From the NCBI RefSeq assembly GCF_000312485.1, contig NZ_HE997643.1, positions 548,806 to 612,805 on the forward strand: a stretch of 64,000 nt of DNA. Direction: 5' to 3'. The DNA is from Yersinia massiliensis CCUG 53443. Lineage in GTDB: Bacteria > Pseudomonadota > Gammaproteobacteria > Enterobacterales > Enterobacteriaceae. Below the pieces are notes generated by a model that did no database searches, was not told the DNA's origin, and saw nothing but the letters and a program-made list of their open reading frames with translations. The position numbers and the translations under genes were made by a program. Shown one piece after another: positions 39,046 to 48,538 of the stretch (positions are counted from its first letter, which is position 1; every line of letters begins with the position of its first letter).

Positions 39046-40801
39046 TGACAAAAGTGAGCTCCTTAGGTGAGTTAGGGGGGAGAGTTAGGGTGACTTGCAG
39101 CCCCATTTTGCCGTTAGCCGCGATGAGGTTAAGCAGTGCTAATTCACCGCCCTGACTGCGAATTAATCGTTGGCAAATCACCAAACCTAGTCCTAAACCG
39201 CCATCTTTATTGGAGCGGAAAGGGGTAAAAGGTTGGCTAAGTTGCTCTTTCGTTAAGCCGCCTGCATCATCCTGCAATGTTATTGTGATGCCGCTCGCAT
39301 GCTGATAAGCGCGGCACCATAGCTGGTGTGCGCCAGCCTGCAAGCTATTGGTGATCAGGTTACATAACACTTGATCGATCAAGGTGGGAGGCAAATGTAA
39401 CGTTAATGACAGTGGAAGATCCGCATGGAATTGGCAGTGAGGATAATGCCGCTCGGCCTCGAGTAACTGCCAAAGATGATTCAGTAATTCATGCAATGGT
39501 AGGGTGCGGGTCGCAGGTTTAGTCGCCGAGTGAGCGGCAGGCTGTTTCCCCACCCACAGGCGCAGATTAGCGATGGTATCTGCTCCTCGCTGGGCTTGGT
39601 GGGTGATTTGCCCCAAAATCGGCAATAAGGGGTGGTCAGGTTGTTCTTGTTGTAGGCGGATAGCACAGCCATCAGCATAGTGTTGAATGGCGCTTAGTGG
39701 CTGGTTTAGTTCATGCGCAAATCCGGAGGCCATTTCCCCCAAGATACTCAGGCGCTGCGCGTGTTCCAAGGCATTCTCTCGGCTCCTTAACTGCTGATGC
39801 AACTGCTCTAACTGGCGGCTACGGCGGCGCACTAGGAAAGCGACCCAAATATGATTGGCACCTAATAAAAGTAGAATCAATGTGATAACGGCAATCAATA
39901 GTCGATGCGCTTGTGCCCAATCGACTATCTGCTGCCAAAATTGCGGTTGCTGCGGATGTTGATTGACCGAACGCAACAGACTTTCGACCTGGCTGGTGGA
40001 GGAGGCCGCGCCCCACAGGAGATCCGGTTGACCAGCGGGGCTGAGTAAGATTCGAGTGACATTATCAGCCAATTTATCCGGCACTTGTGATAATGCGGCA
40101 AACGACCAATTAGGATACAGCTCAGTACTGGTCAGGCAGGGGATTGTTGCCGGTTTTGCCAGCAATGGCCGAAAATCGGCGGCATGAATCAATCCTTCGG
40201 CTTGCATATCCTCTAGCAAACACGTGGGAACGATGGCGGCGGAGATAGCGCGATCACGCAGCAAGTAGATTAAGGCATCAACGGGGAAGCCAGAGAAACG
40301 TAACTGAAAGTCTTGTTCGGGCTGAAAACCCGCATCGCGCAACGCTTTATAGCCTAATAAGTATCCGCCAAACGCCTCGGGCGACACGGCACCGACATCG
40401 TTACCAATCAGATTTTGTGGGTGATAGATATCACTGTCGGCACGCACCAAAATCACACTGCCAATCACATTTCGGCTGGTGCTGTCGGGTTCATGGCTGG
40501 ACCGTAACGAAACCAACCAACGCAAAGGATAGTGGTTGTCAATCTGCACATATTGCGCCGGATTGGTGAGTAAGAAGTCGATTCGATTCTGCGCCACCGC
40601 TGTTTTCATCGCCGCCAAATCGAGGGGCAATAACTGGAAATGCTCCTCGGGTAATTGTTGATTCAGCCTCTCAGCCAGTGGTTGCCAATGAGTTTGCGCT
40701 TGTGCATTGCCACGCAACGCCAAGACCCCGATGGTCCACTCGCGAGCATCGGCGGTTGAAATGCCGAAAAACAGCATTATCGTCAGCACTCTAAACAGCA
40801 T
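39029..40801 (-). CDS. ttrS: Tetrathionate sensor kinase TtrS
   Basis: 590 residues. Signal-anchored periplasmic domain of the PhnD-like substrate-binding type (about 20-290), a membrane span (LLIAVITLILLLLGANHIW), a HisKA domain with FAHELNQPLSAIQHY (phospho-His), and an ATPase domain with an N box around CNLITNSLQAG and GLGLGLVICQRL. Architecture as in Salmonella TtrS. It senses tetrathionate in the periplasm and phosphorylates TtrR. Confidence 0.93.
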   Translation of the reverse strand: MLFRVLTIMLFFGISTADAREWTIGVLALRGNAQAQTHWQPLAERLNQQLPEEHFQLLPLDLAAMKTAVAQNRIDFLLTNPAQYVQIDNHYPLRWLVSLRSSHEPDSTSRNVIGSVILVRADSDIYHPQNLIGNDVGAVSPEAFGGYLLGYKALRDAGFQPEQDFQLRFSGFPVDALIYLLRDRAISAAIVPTCLLEDMQAEGLIHAADFRPLLAKPATIPCLTSTELYPNWSFAALSQVPDKLADNVTRILLSPAGQPDLLWGAASSTSQVESLLRSVNQHPQQPQFWQQIVDWAQAHRLLIAVITLILLLLGANHIWVAFLVRRRSRQLEQLHQQLRSRENALEHAQRLSILGEMASGFAHELNQPLSAIQHYADGCAIRLQQEQPDHPLLPILGQITHQAQRGADTIANLRLWVGKQPAAHSATKPATRTLPLHELLNHLWQLLEAERHYPHCQFHADLPLSLTLHLPPTLIDQVLCNLITNSLQAGAHQLWCRAYQHASGITITLQDDAGGLTKEQLSQPFTPFRSNKDGGLGLGLVICQRLIRSQGGELALLNLIAANGKMGLQVTLTLPPNSPKELTFVNDSLG

Positions 40802-40838
40802 GCATGGTCCTTTTTATGATCCCGATCGCGGTGTGCAA

Positions 40839-40852
40839 TTGTCCTGGATCAA
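40839..40852 (+). promoter_or_regulatory. FNR-like site in the ttrS-ttrB intergenic region
   Basis: TTGTCCTGGATCAA matches FNR consensus TTGAT-N4-ATCAA at 8 of 10 positions. It lies about 100 bases upstream of ttrB in the divergent control region. In Salmonella the ttr operon needs FNR (OxrA) and TtrRS; use of this site here is inferred. Confidence 0.5.
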
Positions 40853-40954
40853 GTCCCTAAAGGGAATGTGGAAAACCACAATAGGGCTTCTACGCATAGA
40901 TTTCTACACTGCTCATCACCAAGAAGATTCTTATTAAAAAAGATGAGAAGAAAA

Positions 40955-41689
40955 ATGGATCAAGGGAAAAGAGCATTCTTACAGCGGCTAGGCGTGTTAA
41001 CTGCAGGCGCGACGCTGGTGCCATTGGCGCAAGCGGGCTGGCAAATGGAACCTGTGCGCAAACAGGGCGATATCAAACGGCGTTATGCCATGTTGATTGA
41101 TTTGCGCCGCTGCATCGGTTGTCAGGCTTGCACTGTCAGTTGCGCCATTGAGAACCAGCTCCCTCAGGGGCAGTTTCGTACCACCGTTAATCAGTACCAG
41201 ATTGCGCTGTCGGGTGCCGACAGCGTGACTAACGTGTTGCTGCCACGGCTGTGCAATCATTGTGATAACCCGCCATGCGTGCCAGTTTGCCCTGTGCAAG
41301 CAACTTATCAGCGCCAAGACGGCATTGTAGTTATCGACAATACACGTTGTGTGGGTTGCGCCTATTGCGTGCAAGCATGCCCTTACGAGGCCCGATTTAT
41401 TAATCACAGCACCCAAACTGCCGATAAATGCACATTTTGCGTTCATCGACTGGACGCCGGACTCTTACCGGCCTGTGTTGAGTCTTGCGTCGGCGGTGCA
41501 CGGATCATCGGTGATTTACGTGATGGCAACAGCACATTGCGCCAAATGCTGCTGGCACATGCTACCGATATCAAGGTGCTGAAACCGGAGCAAGGCACGC
41601 ATCCACAGGTATTTTACCTTGGGCTAAATGAAGTTTTCACGCAGCCACTGCAAGGTCAACCCGCACTTTGGCAGGAGGTACATCCATGA
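40955..41689 (+). CDS. ttrB: Tetrathionate reductase iron-sulfur subunit TtrB
   Basis: 244 residues from MDQGKRAFLQRLGVLTAGA, aligned to the Salmonella start; the open frame extends upstream to 40868 without support. Four iron-sulfur cysteine groups: CIGCQACTVSC, CNHCDNPPCVPVCP, CVGCAYCVQACP and CTFCVHRL...CVESC. Transfers electrons from TtrC to TtrA. Its TGA overlaps the ttrC start. Confidence 0.95.
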   Translation: MDQGKRAFLQRLGVLTAGATLVPLAQAGWQMEPVRKQGDIKRRYAMLIDLRRCIGCQACTVSCAIENQLPQGQFRTTVNQYQIALSGADSVTNVLLPRLCNHCDNPPCVPVCPVQATYQRQDGIVVIDNTRCVGCAYCVQACPYEARFINHSTQTADKCTFCVHRLDAGLLPACVESCVGGARIIGDLRDGNSTLRQMLLAHATDIKVLKPEQGTHPQVFYLGLNEVFTQPLQGQPALWQEVHP

Positions 41690-42720
41690 TCCGCGAGATT
41701 TTAGCTCGACCGCAGGATATCGCTTGGTTGCCTTGGGCGGTGCAGTATTTCTTCTTTATTGGGTTGGCGTGTAGTGCGGTGCTATTTGCCGGATGCCAGC
41801 GAGCATTTTCTCGCCAACAACCTAACGTATTAGAGTTTGCGGCACTGATGATAGCCGTGACCGCAGTCATTGTTGCCCCTTTGGCCTTGAATGCGGATCT
41901 TCATCAACCGGCCAGAGTTTGGCATTTTTATGCGCACTTCACCCCATGGTCATGGATGTCTTGGGGATCGCTATTCCTCCCTCTGTTTAGTGTGTTGGTG
42001 GTGACCTATTTTATGGCGCTGACTTACAGCCGCCTGTGGGGGAAAACACGACCACGGCTACTGGCTGCGTTAGCATGGCTCAGCGCGCTTTCTGCCGTTA
42101 GCATCTTGCTTTACACCGGACGAGAGGTATCCGTCTTACGCGCTCAACCGCTGTGGTTCAGTTTGTGGTTACCGCTGGTTATTTTCCTGAGTGCATGGCA
42201 GGCCATCCCGCCCTTACTGGCACTCTGGCTCTGGCGAAAGCCGCAATATCAACTGACGTTGGCGCATTGGCAATTCATTAATTTAGGGGCGCTAGCAGGG
42301 GTAACCTTAATTTGGGCCAGCGGCAGTAACCCCTCCGCACAAGCACTGCGTGACTGGAGCGTGCAATCCCCGGTATTAGCTGCGATCCCTGTGGTGCTGT
42401 GGTTGCTATTGCTCGGGTTGGCTGTGGTCAATAAAGCCAAAAAATTATTGATGCCGATGGTAGTGATACAGGGGGGCGTCGCCCTCAGCCTTTGCTGGTC
42501 AGTCCGTTGGTTACTGCTAATGCAAACTCAAACATTGCCTAAATTCAACATACTCGTGAACACCTACTCTTTGCCGCTGGGTAGCGAAGGTTTGCTGGCG
42601 ATTGTTGGTACATTCGGCCTATGGATAGCGCTAATAATTACTGTTCGCGAAGGTGTCAGGTGGCTTCAACATAAAGTGTCAGATGGAAAATCACTTAAAG
42701 GGGAAATGCGTCATGGTTAA
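41686..42720 (+). CDS. ttrC: Tetrathionate reductase membrane subunit TtrC
   Basis: 344 residues from MIREILARPQDIAWLPWAVQ, overlapping the ttrB stop as ATGA. Nine or so membrane spans, NrfD/PsrC-like quinol dehydrogenase. It resembles Salmonella TtrC in PWAVQYFFFIG and RVWHFYA. It anchors TtrAB on the outer face of the inner membrane and oxidises quinol. Overlaps ttrA by 8 bases. Confidence 0.93.
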   Translation: MIREILARPQDIAWLPWAVQYFFFIGLACSAVLFAGCQRAFSRQQPNVLEFAALMIAVTAVIVAPLALNADLHQPARVWHFYAHFTPWSWMSWGSLFLPLFSVLVVTYFMALTYSRLWGKTRPRLLAALAWLSALSAVSILLYTGREVSVLRAQPLWFSLWLPLVIFLSAWQAIPPLLALWLWRKPQYQLTLAHWQFINLGALAGVTLIWASGSNPSAQALRDWSVQSPVLAAIPVVLWLLLLGLAVVNKAKKLLMPMVVIQGGVALSLCWSVRWLLLMQTQTLPKFNILVNTYSLPLGSEGLLAIVGTFGLWIALIITVREGVRWLQHKVSDGKSLKGEMRHG

Positions 42721-45700
42721 GTCTACTAGACGTCAATGGTTAAAAGGCAGCTTAGCGTTGGGCGGCGTCGTTGCATTTGGTGCCAGCTACCATGCGGTGG
42801 CACGTAAGACGTTGGCAGGGCTGGTGGATGGCAGTGCCGGCAAACTTACGCTCGATCCTATCAGCGCCAATGCTTTGCCAACGGAAGGGCGTATTGGGCC
42901 GCAATGGCAGCCGAATCCGCAACAGGCAGTGTCGATGACGCAATGTTTTGGCTGCTGGACGCTCTGTGGGTTGCGGGTGCGAGTGGATACGCAGCAAAAT
43001 AAAATTCTGCGGATCGCCGGCAATCCTTACCATCCGTTATCCCATGACCATCATTTCCCCTACCCGTTACCGCTGAGTGAAGCACTGCAACGCCTTGGTG
43101 GTGAACAAGGTATGGAAGGGCGCTCAACCGCGTGTGCTCGGGGAGCCACGTTGTTGGAGGGGGTGGATAGCCCCTATCGGATTACGGAGCCGATGAAGCG
43201 GGTAGGGCCACGGGGCGGTGGTCAATGGCAACGGATAAGCTTTGAACAACTGGTGACAGAAGTCACCGAAGGCGGGGATTTGTTTGGCGAAGGGCATGTG
43301 GAAGGGTTACGCGCTATTCGTGATCTGGTGACACCCATCGATGCTCAACAGCCATCTCTTGGCCCAAAAGCCAATCAGCTCTTGGTGACTAATGCAGGTG
43401 ATGATGGCCGCGATGCTTTTATCCGACGTTTTGCTAACCAATCTTTTGGCACTAAGAATCTCGGGAGTCATGGTGCGTATTGTGGGTTGGCATATCGCGC
43501 GGGTTCCGGTGCTCTGATGGGGGATTTAGATAAAAATGCGCACGTCAAACCGGATTGGGATAACGTGCGTTTTGCCCTGTTTCTTGGCACCTCGCCGGCG
43601 CAATCAGGCAACCCATTCAAGCGGCAAGGGCGTCAGTTAGCCAATGCGCGCCAGCGGGATGATTTTAATTATGTGGTCGTCGCACCCGCATTGCCGCTCA
43701 CCACCACATTGGCAAATCAACATAACCGCTGGGTGCCGGTATTACCAGGAACAGACGCCGCATTGGCGATGGGAATGATTCGCTGGATTATTGAACAAGA
43801 GCGTTTTAATCACGATTACTTATCACTGCCCGGTGAAATGGCCATGCAGGCCGCCGGTGAGCGCAGTTGGACCAACGCCAGCCATCTGGTGATTATGACA
43901 CCAACGCATCCATTGGCAGGCCAATTCCTGCGCGAAAACCATATAAGTGGTGAAACGCTGGCCGAGGGGAGCGATAGCCCAGTGATGGTACAAGTCGCCG
44001 AAGAGGCGGCATTACAACCCGCGGCCTCAATGTTGCAAGCACAATTGTTTGTCACGCGGCAGGTGACCTTACATGATGGGCAAGTGGTCGAAGTCCAATC
44101 TGGCATGACTTGCCTACAACAGGCTGCCGCACGTTTTTCCTTGGCAGAATATAGCCAGCAATGCGGCGTGCCGGAGGCCACTATTATTGGATTGGCACGT
44201 GAGTTTACTGCGCATCAACGGCAGGCTGCGGTGATCTCCCATGGTGGAATGATGAGTGGCAATGGTTTCTATGCCACTTGGGCAGTGATGATGCTCAATG
44301 CCCTGATCGGTAACCTGAATCTTAAAGGTGGTGTCTCTGTCGGTGGCGGTAAATTTGATGGATTTGCGGACGGACCTCGTTATCAACTGGCGACTTTTGA
44401 CGGCATGGTCAAGCCGAAGGGCTTGTCGTTATCGCGCAGCAAACAACCTTACGAACAATCAGCGGAGTATCAGCAAAAAATTCAGCAAGGCCAATCGGGT
44501 TATCCTGCTCGTGGCCCTTGGTATCCCTTTGTCGGCGGGCAATTGACCGAGCAACTTGCACCTGCGCTGTCAGGCTACCCCTATCCGTTAAAAGCGTGGA
44601 TCAGCCACATGACCAATCCTTTGTACGGCGTGGCGGGTTTACGTCATCTGATTGCGGAAAAACTGCAAGACCCGCGCCAACTGCCGCTATTTATTGCCAT
44701 CGATGCCTTTATGAATGAAACCACCGCACTGGCGGATTACATCGTGCCGGATACCCACAATTTCGAAAGCTGGGGATTTAGTGCGCCTTGGGCAGGTGTA
44801 TTAGTCAAAGCGAGCACCGCCCGTTGGCCGGTTGTTGCACCACGTACTGCGCGCACAGCCCAAGGCGAACCTGTTGCAATGGAAAGCTTCCTGATTGCGG
44901 TGGCGAAAGCATTACAGTTGCCGGGATTCGGTGCCAATGCCATGCAGGACAATGAAGGTCATTATTACCCGTTGGACAGTGCGGAAGATTACTATTTGCG
45001 CGCAGCAGCTAACATTGCCTATGGCGGTGAAAAGCCCTTGCCCGCCGCGCAAGATGATGAACTCAAGTTAACTGGCGTGGATCGTCTGTGGCCTGCGTTG
45101 CAACGGAGTTTGCTGGTGGATGAACAGCGTCGAGTGGCCTATTTGTTGGCACGTGGCGGGCGTTTTGCGCCTTATGAGAAAAGTTGGAATGGGGAGGCTA
45201 CGGGCCCACAGTGGAAAAAACCACTGCAAATCTGGAATGAGAATGTGGCGAAACATCATCATGCGATGACCGGTGAGCGTTACAGCGGTTGCCCAACATG
45301 GTATCCATCACGCTTGGCCGATGGTTCAGATGTGTTCCAGCATTACCCTGCGGCAGAGTGGCCACTGCGTCTGATGTCATTTAAATCGCATTTGATGAGC
45401 AGTTCAACGGCAATGATTGAGCGGCTACGCGCGGTTAAGCCGACTAACCTCGTCGCCATCAACCCTAGAGATGCGCTCCACTATGGCATTCAACAGGGTG
45501 ATACAGTGCGGTTGATGACGCCAGGTGGTGAGATGACGGTGCAAGTCAGTTTGTTGGATGGTGTAATGCCCGGAGTTGTGGCGATTGAACATGGCTATGG
45601 GCATCGGGAAATGGGCGCCAGAACTCATGTGCTCGACGGGGAAGTGATGGCGTCGGATCCGCGCATCGGCCAAGGCAGCAATCTAAATGACTTAGGGTTT

Positions 45701-45799
45701 GCTGACCCAACACGAGAAATTCCCAATACGTGGTTGGATTGGGTCAGTGGTGCGGCTGTTCGTCAGGGGTTACCGGCAAAATTAATGATAATGAGCTAA
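42713..45799 (+). CDS. ttrA: Tetrathionate reductase catalytic subunit TtrA (molybdopterin)
   Basis: 1028 residues (Salmonella about 1020) from the ATG at 42713 overlapping the ttrC stop. A twin-arginine signal (STRRQWLKGSLALGG) marks Tat export of the folded enzyme. An N-terminal CFGCWTLCGL cluster motif precedes the long molybdopterin-guanine-dinucleotide-binding body typical of the DMSO-reductase family. It reduces tetrathionate to thiosulfate in the periplasm. Last gene of ttrBCA, followed by a terminator. Confidence 0.95.
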   Translation: MVKSTRRQWLKGSLALGGVVAFGASYHAVARKTLAGLVDGSAGKLTLDPISANALPTEGRIGPQWQPNPQQAVSMTQCFGCWTLCGLRVRVDTQQNKILRIAGNPYHPLSHDHHFPYPLPLSEALQRLGGEQGMEGRSTACARGATLLEGVDSPYRITEPMKRVGPRGGGQWQRISFEQLVTEVTEGGDLFGEGHVEGLRAIRDLVTPIDAQQPSLGPKANQLLVTNAGDDGRDAFIRRFANQSFGTKNLGSHGAYCGLAYRAGSGALMGDLDKNAHVKPDWDNVRFALFLGTSPAQSGNPFKRQGRQLANARQRDDFNYVVVAPALPLTTTLANQHNRWVPVLPGTDAALAMGMIRWIIEQERFNHDYLSLPGEMAMQAAGERSWTNASHLVIMTPTHPLAGQFLRENHISGETLAEGSDSPVMVQVAEEAALQPAASMLQAQLFVTRQVTLHDGQVVEVQSGMTCLQQAAARFSLAEYSQQCGVPEATIIGLAREFTAHQRQAAVISHGGMMSGNGFYATWAVMMLNALIGNLNLKGGVSVGGGKFDGFADGPRYQLATFDGMVKPKGLSLSRSKQPYEQSAEYQQKIQQGQSGYPARGPWYPFVGGQLTEQLAPALSGYPYPLKAWISHMTNPLYGVAGLRHLIAEKLQDPRQLPLFIAIDAFMNETTALADYIVPDTHNFESWGFSAPWAGVLVKASTARWPVVAPRTARTAQGEPVAMESFLIAVAKALQLPGFGANAMQDNEGHYYPLDSAEDYYLRAAANIAYGGEKPLPAAQDDELKLTGVDRLWPALQRSLLVDEQRRVAYLLARGGRFAPYEKSWNGEATGPQWKKPLQIWNENVAKHHHAMTGERYSGCPTWYPSRLADGSDVFQHYPAAEWPLRLMSFKSHLMSSSTAMIERLRAVKPTNLVAINPRDALHYGIQQGDTVRLMTPGGEMTVQVSLLDGVMPGVVAIEHGYGHREMGARTHVLDGEVMASDPRIGQGSNLNDLGFADPTREIPNTWLDWVSGAAVRQGLPAKLMIMS

Positions 45800-45838
45800 T
45801 TCATCAAGGTGTTAACACGCCATTGGCTTATCTTGCTT

Positions 45839-45864
45839 AAATCCCTTCACCCTGAAAGGGATTT
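45839..45864 (+). terminator. Terminator of ttrBCA
   Basis: A 9-bp stem, AAATCCCTT / AAGGGATTT, with an 8-base loop, 40 bases after the ttrA stop and followed by a short A/T-rich run. Confidence 0.75.
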
Positions 45865-45932
45865 ATTATTTCTGGGTTATGATTCTTTTGGTGTATAAAT
45901 CATCATCAAGTGTCTTCGGCGGAGCCTAATCC

Positions 45933-46115
45933 ATGTCAGCAGCAAAAATCAGTGCGTGTCTCTTGGTATCCGGCGGTCTTTTAGGCTATTTGGGGGCCTA
46001 TTGGCAGTCAAAGTCATTGTTGATTGCGGCGGGCATTGCTTTACTCGCCGGTATCATTGCCTCTGCTTTCACTGACCGCATTCGATTTACCGATGAGGAT
46101 CGTCGCTGTAAATAG
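45933..46115 (+). CDS. Small membrane protein, 60 residues
   Basis: Two hydrophobic spans: ISACLLVSGGLLGYLGAYW and SLLIAAGIALLAGIIASAF, followed by a charged tail (DRIRFTDEDRRCK). A GGAG lies upstream of the ATG. It overlaps the convergent transporter gene by 29 bases. I do not recognise a named family. The length and two-span pattern are consistent with a real small membrane protein. Confidence 0.6.
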   Translation: MSAAKISACLLVSGGLLGYLGAYWQSKSLLIAAGIALLAGIIASAFTDRIRFTDEDRRCK

Positions 46116-47085
46116 TGGGTACGGTTGGTGCTTTCAGCGTCGTCCGCTGGCCAATAAAGGGTGCGATACTATGCACAATCATACCGACAATCACCAAGCC
46201 TATCCCTAACAGGGATAATCCTGAGGGCAATGCTGCGGCTAACCAAAGCATTTCACCCAACAAAGCAAAAAGCACTTCACCTGATTGGGTTGCTTCGACG
46301 GCAGCCAGCTTCGAATAATCTTGCTTGACCAAATTGGTGGCTGCAAAAAACAGCAATGTCGCGATGACCCCTGAGAATAAGGCCACCAGCAAGGATTGAT
46401 TGACTTGCATCTGTGAAGGCCAGCCCGTTTGCGACCATCCGTAGTACGACAATAATAACCAAAAAGGCAAACTGGCGAGTGTCATATTGAGTACGCGCTG
46501 TAAGGTATCAACATCCCCCTGACATATATCCATCATTTTGCGATTACCCAATGGATACATAAACGCTGCCAATGTGACTGGCAACACGCACCATAACATT
46601 TGTTGCAGATTCAGCGCCTGCGCGTGTTGCCACTGCATCAAACTCACACCAATTAAAATCAATAGTGACCAACGCAGGCCTTTGAATGGAATCTTTCCAC
46701 GCACAGATTTCAACCCGTCGGGTGTCGATATCTCACGCTTAAACAGTGGGGCCAACAGTGAGCCCGCAATAATGGTAATTTGCCATGAACCTGCCACGAG
46801 CCAGCCTTCCCCATAGGCCCCAGCCAGACTAATGGGGGCATAAAACAGGCCAAACCCAACGGTACTCCACAGTAAATAACCCCGCCAATATTGGCGCAGA
46901 TGTTTTAAACTTTGGCTTAATTGACCGCGTAATAACACCAAGAGCAATAGCATCGGTGCCATAAAAATAAATCTCAGCGACGCGCTCCAAATCCAACTCC
47001 CCCCGCCTAGATCCATGGAACGGTTAAGAATAAAAGTAAAAGCAAAAAAGAAAGAAGCGGCAAGGCCATAATAAATCGCGCGCAT
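46087..47085 (-). CDS. DMT-superfamily transporter, EmrE-like (multidrug resistance efflux family)
   Basis: 332 residues from the ATG MRAIYYGLAASFFFAFTF; alternative starts a few codons upstream (ATG 47091, GTG 47094) cannot be excluded. About ten membrane spans with FILNRSMDLGGGSWIWSASL near the N-terminus, characteristic of the ten-span DMT transporters annotated as multidrug resistance efflux. Substrate unknown. It overlaps the small membrane-protein gene by 29 bases on the opposite strand. Confidence 0.8.
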   Translation of the reverse strand: MRAIYYGLAASFFFAFTFILNRSMDLGGGSWIWSASLRFIFMAPMLLLLVLLRGQLSQSLKHLRQYWRGYLLWSTVGFGLFYAPISLAGAYGEGWLVAGSWQITIIAGSLLAPLFKREISTPDGLKSVRGKIPFKGLRWSLLILIGVSLMQWQHAQALNLQQMLWCVLPVTLAAFMYPLGNRKMMDICQGDVDTLQRVLNMTLASLPFWLLLSYYGWSQTGWPSQMQVNQSLLVALFSGVIATLLFFAATNLVKQDYSKLAAVEATQSGEVLFALLGEMLWLAAALPSGLSLLGIGLVIVGMIVHSIAPFIGQRTTLKAPTVPTIYSDDPHR

Positions 47086-47342
47086 TAGCATCACTTGGTC
47101 ACACAGAAAGGAATAAAACAGGAATATCGATAATTGCCGTTGGCGTCAAGTGCTACGCTACACGGGGTGCGCCGCAGGTGGGTTTCAGGTATAATATGCG
47201 CCGCGCTGGAAACCAGGCGCTCGGAATATCCGTTCTATTGCGTGATGAATTATTGCGGTAAGTCTTCTAATCGCCAAAATAACCCATTGAGCAGTAACAC
47301 AATACTTATCAGTAACCTCTTTGAAAGACAGGAACGTACACC

Positions 47343-48413
47343 ATGCCAGTGTTACATAACCGAATTTCTAATGAGGAACTTAAAGCGCGCATGTTGGCTG
47401 AAACCGAACCGCGCACCACAGTTTCTTTTTATAAATATTTCTCGCTAGAAGATGCTAAAACCTTCCGCGATAGCCTCTATAGCCAATTTGTTAAACTCGG
47501 TGTCTTTGGCCGTGTTTATGTGGCGAAAGAGGGGATCAATGCGCAAATCAGTGTACCTGCTAACCGCTATGACGAATTTAAAATTGCGCTGTTCGCCTCA
47601 CATCCTGCACTGGATCAAGTGCGATTAAATGTGGCCCATGAAGATGACGGTAAGTCATTTTGGGTACTGCGGATGAAAGTTCGTGAGCGCATCGTCGCTG
47701 ACGGTATTGATGATGATAGCTTCGATCCCAGCAATGTCGGGCATTATCTGAAAGCGGACCAAGTCAATCAGATGATTGATGACCCAGATACCCTGTTTGT
47801 CGACATGCGTAACCATTATGAGTATGAAGTGGGCCATTTCGAAAACGCGATTGAGGTCCCATCAGATACCTTCCGTGAGCAACTGCCAATGGCGGTTGAT
47901 ATGCTGCAACATGACAAAGATAAAAATATTGTGATGTACTGCACCGGCGGGATCCGCTGTGAGAAAGCCAGCGCCTATATGCTGCACAACGGTTTTAAAA
48001 ATGTGTATCACGTTGAAGGCGGCATCATCGAATATGCCCGTAAAGCGAAAGAACAAGGTTTACCACTGAAGTTTATTGGTAAAAACTTTGTTTTTGATGA
48101 GCGCATGGGGGAGCGAATTTCTGATGATGTCATCGCTCATTGCCATCAGTGCGGTACAGCTTGCGATGCACATACTAATTGTAAGAATGATGGTTGCCAC
48201 TTACTGTTTATTCAGTGTCCAGCTTGTGCAGCTAAATTTGAAGGTTGCTGCAGTCAGATATGCCAAGAAGAATTAAAATTGCCGCAGGAAGAACAACGCT
48301 CTCGCCGAGCAGGGCGTGAAAACGGCATTAAGATTTTTAATAAGTCAAAAGGACTATTGCAAACAACCATGCATATTCCAATGCCAGAAAAGGCTCCGGC
48401 TAATAAAGAGTGA
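47343..48413 (+). CDS. trhO: tRNA uridine 5-hydroxylase TrhO (YceA)
   Basis: 356 residues. An N-terminal ferredoxin-like domain with [17 protein letters not shown] is followed by a rhodanese domain whose active cysteine is in [15 protein letters not shown], and then a C-terminal cysteine-rich segment ([19 protein letters not shown]...). Matches E. coli YceA, now TrhO, which hydroxylates U34 of certain tRNAs in an oxygen-dependent reaction. Single gene; its own terminator follows. Confidence 0.93.
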   Translation: MPVLHNRISNEELKARMLAETEPRTTVSFYKYFSLEDAKTFRDSLYSQFVKLGVFGRVYVAKEGINAQISVPANRYDEFKIALFASHPALDQVRLNVAHEDDGKSFWVLRMKVRERIVADGIDDDSFDPSNVGHYLKADQVNQMIDDPDTLFVDMRNHYEYEVGHFENAIEVPSDTFREQLPMAVDMLQHDKDKNIVMYCTGGIRCEKASAYMLHNGFKNVYHVEGGIIEYARKAKEQGLPLKFIGKNFVFDERMGERISDDVIAHCHQCGTACDAHTNCKNDGCHLLFIQCPACAAKFEGCCSQICQEELKLPQEEQRSRRAGRENGIKIFNKSKGLLQTTMHIPMPEKAPANKE

Positions 48414-48459
48414 TGCCTAATTAATCTGGTTATTTACCTGTGAGCAGTACTATTAAATC

Positions 48460-48499
48460 AAGACGTTGTCGGTTATTTTATTCGACAGCGTCTTTTTTT
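48460..48499 (+). terminator. Terminator of trhO
   Basis: AAGACGTTGTCG pairs with CGACAGCGTCTT (one G-U pair), an 11-base loop, and a run of seven T. Confidence 0.9.
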
Positions 48500-48538
48500 G
48501 CCATTTGAGTAATGGCGATTCCAAAACAAGGATCGATA

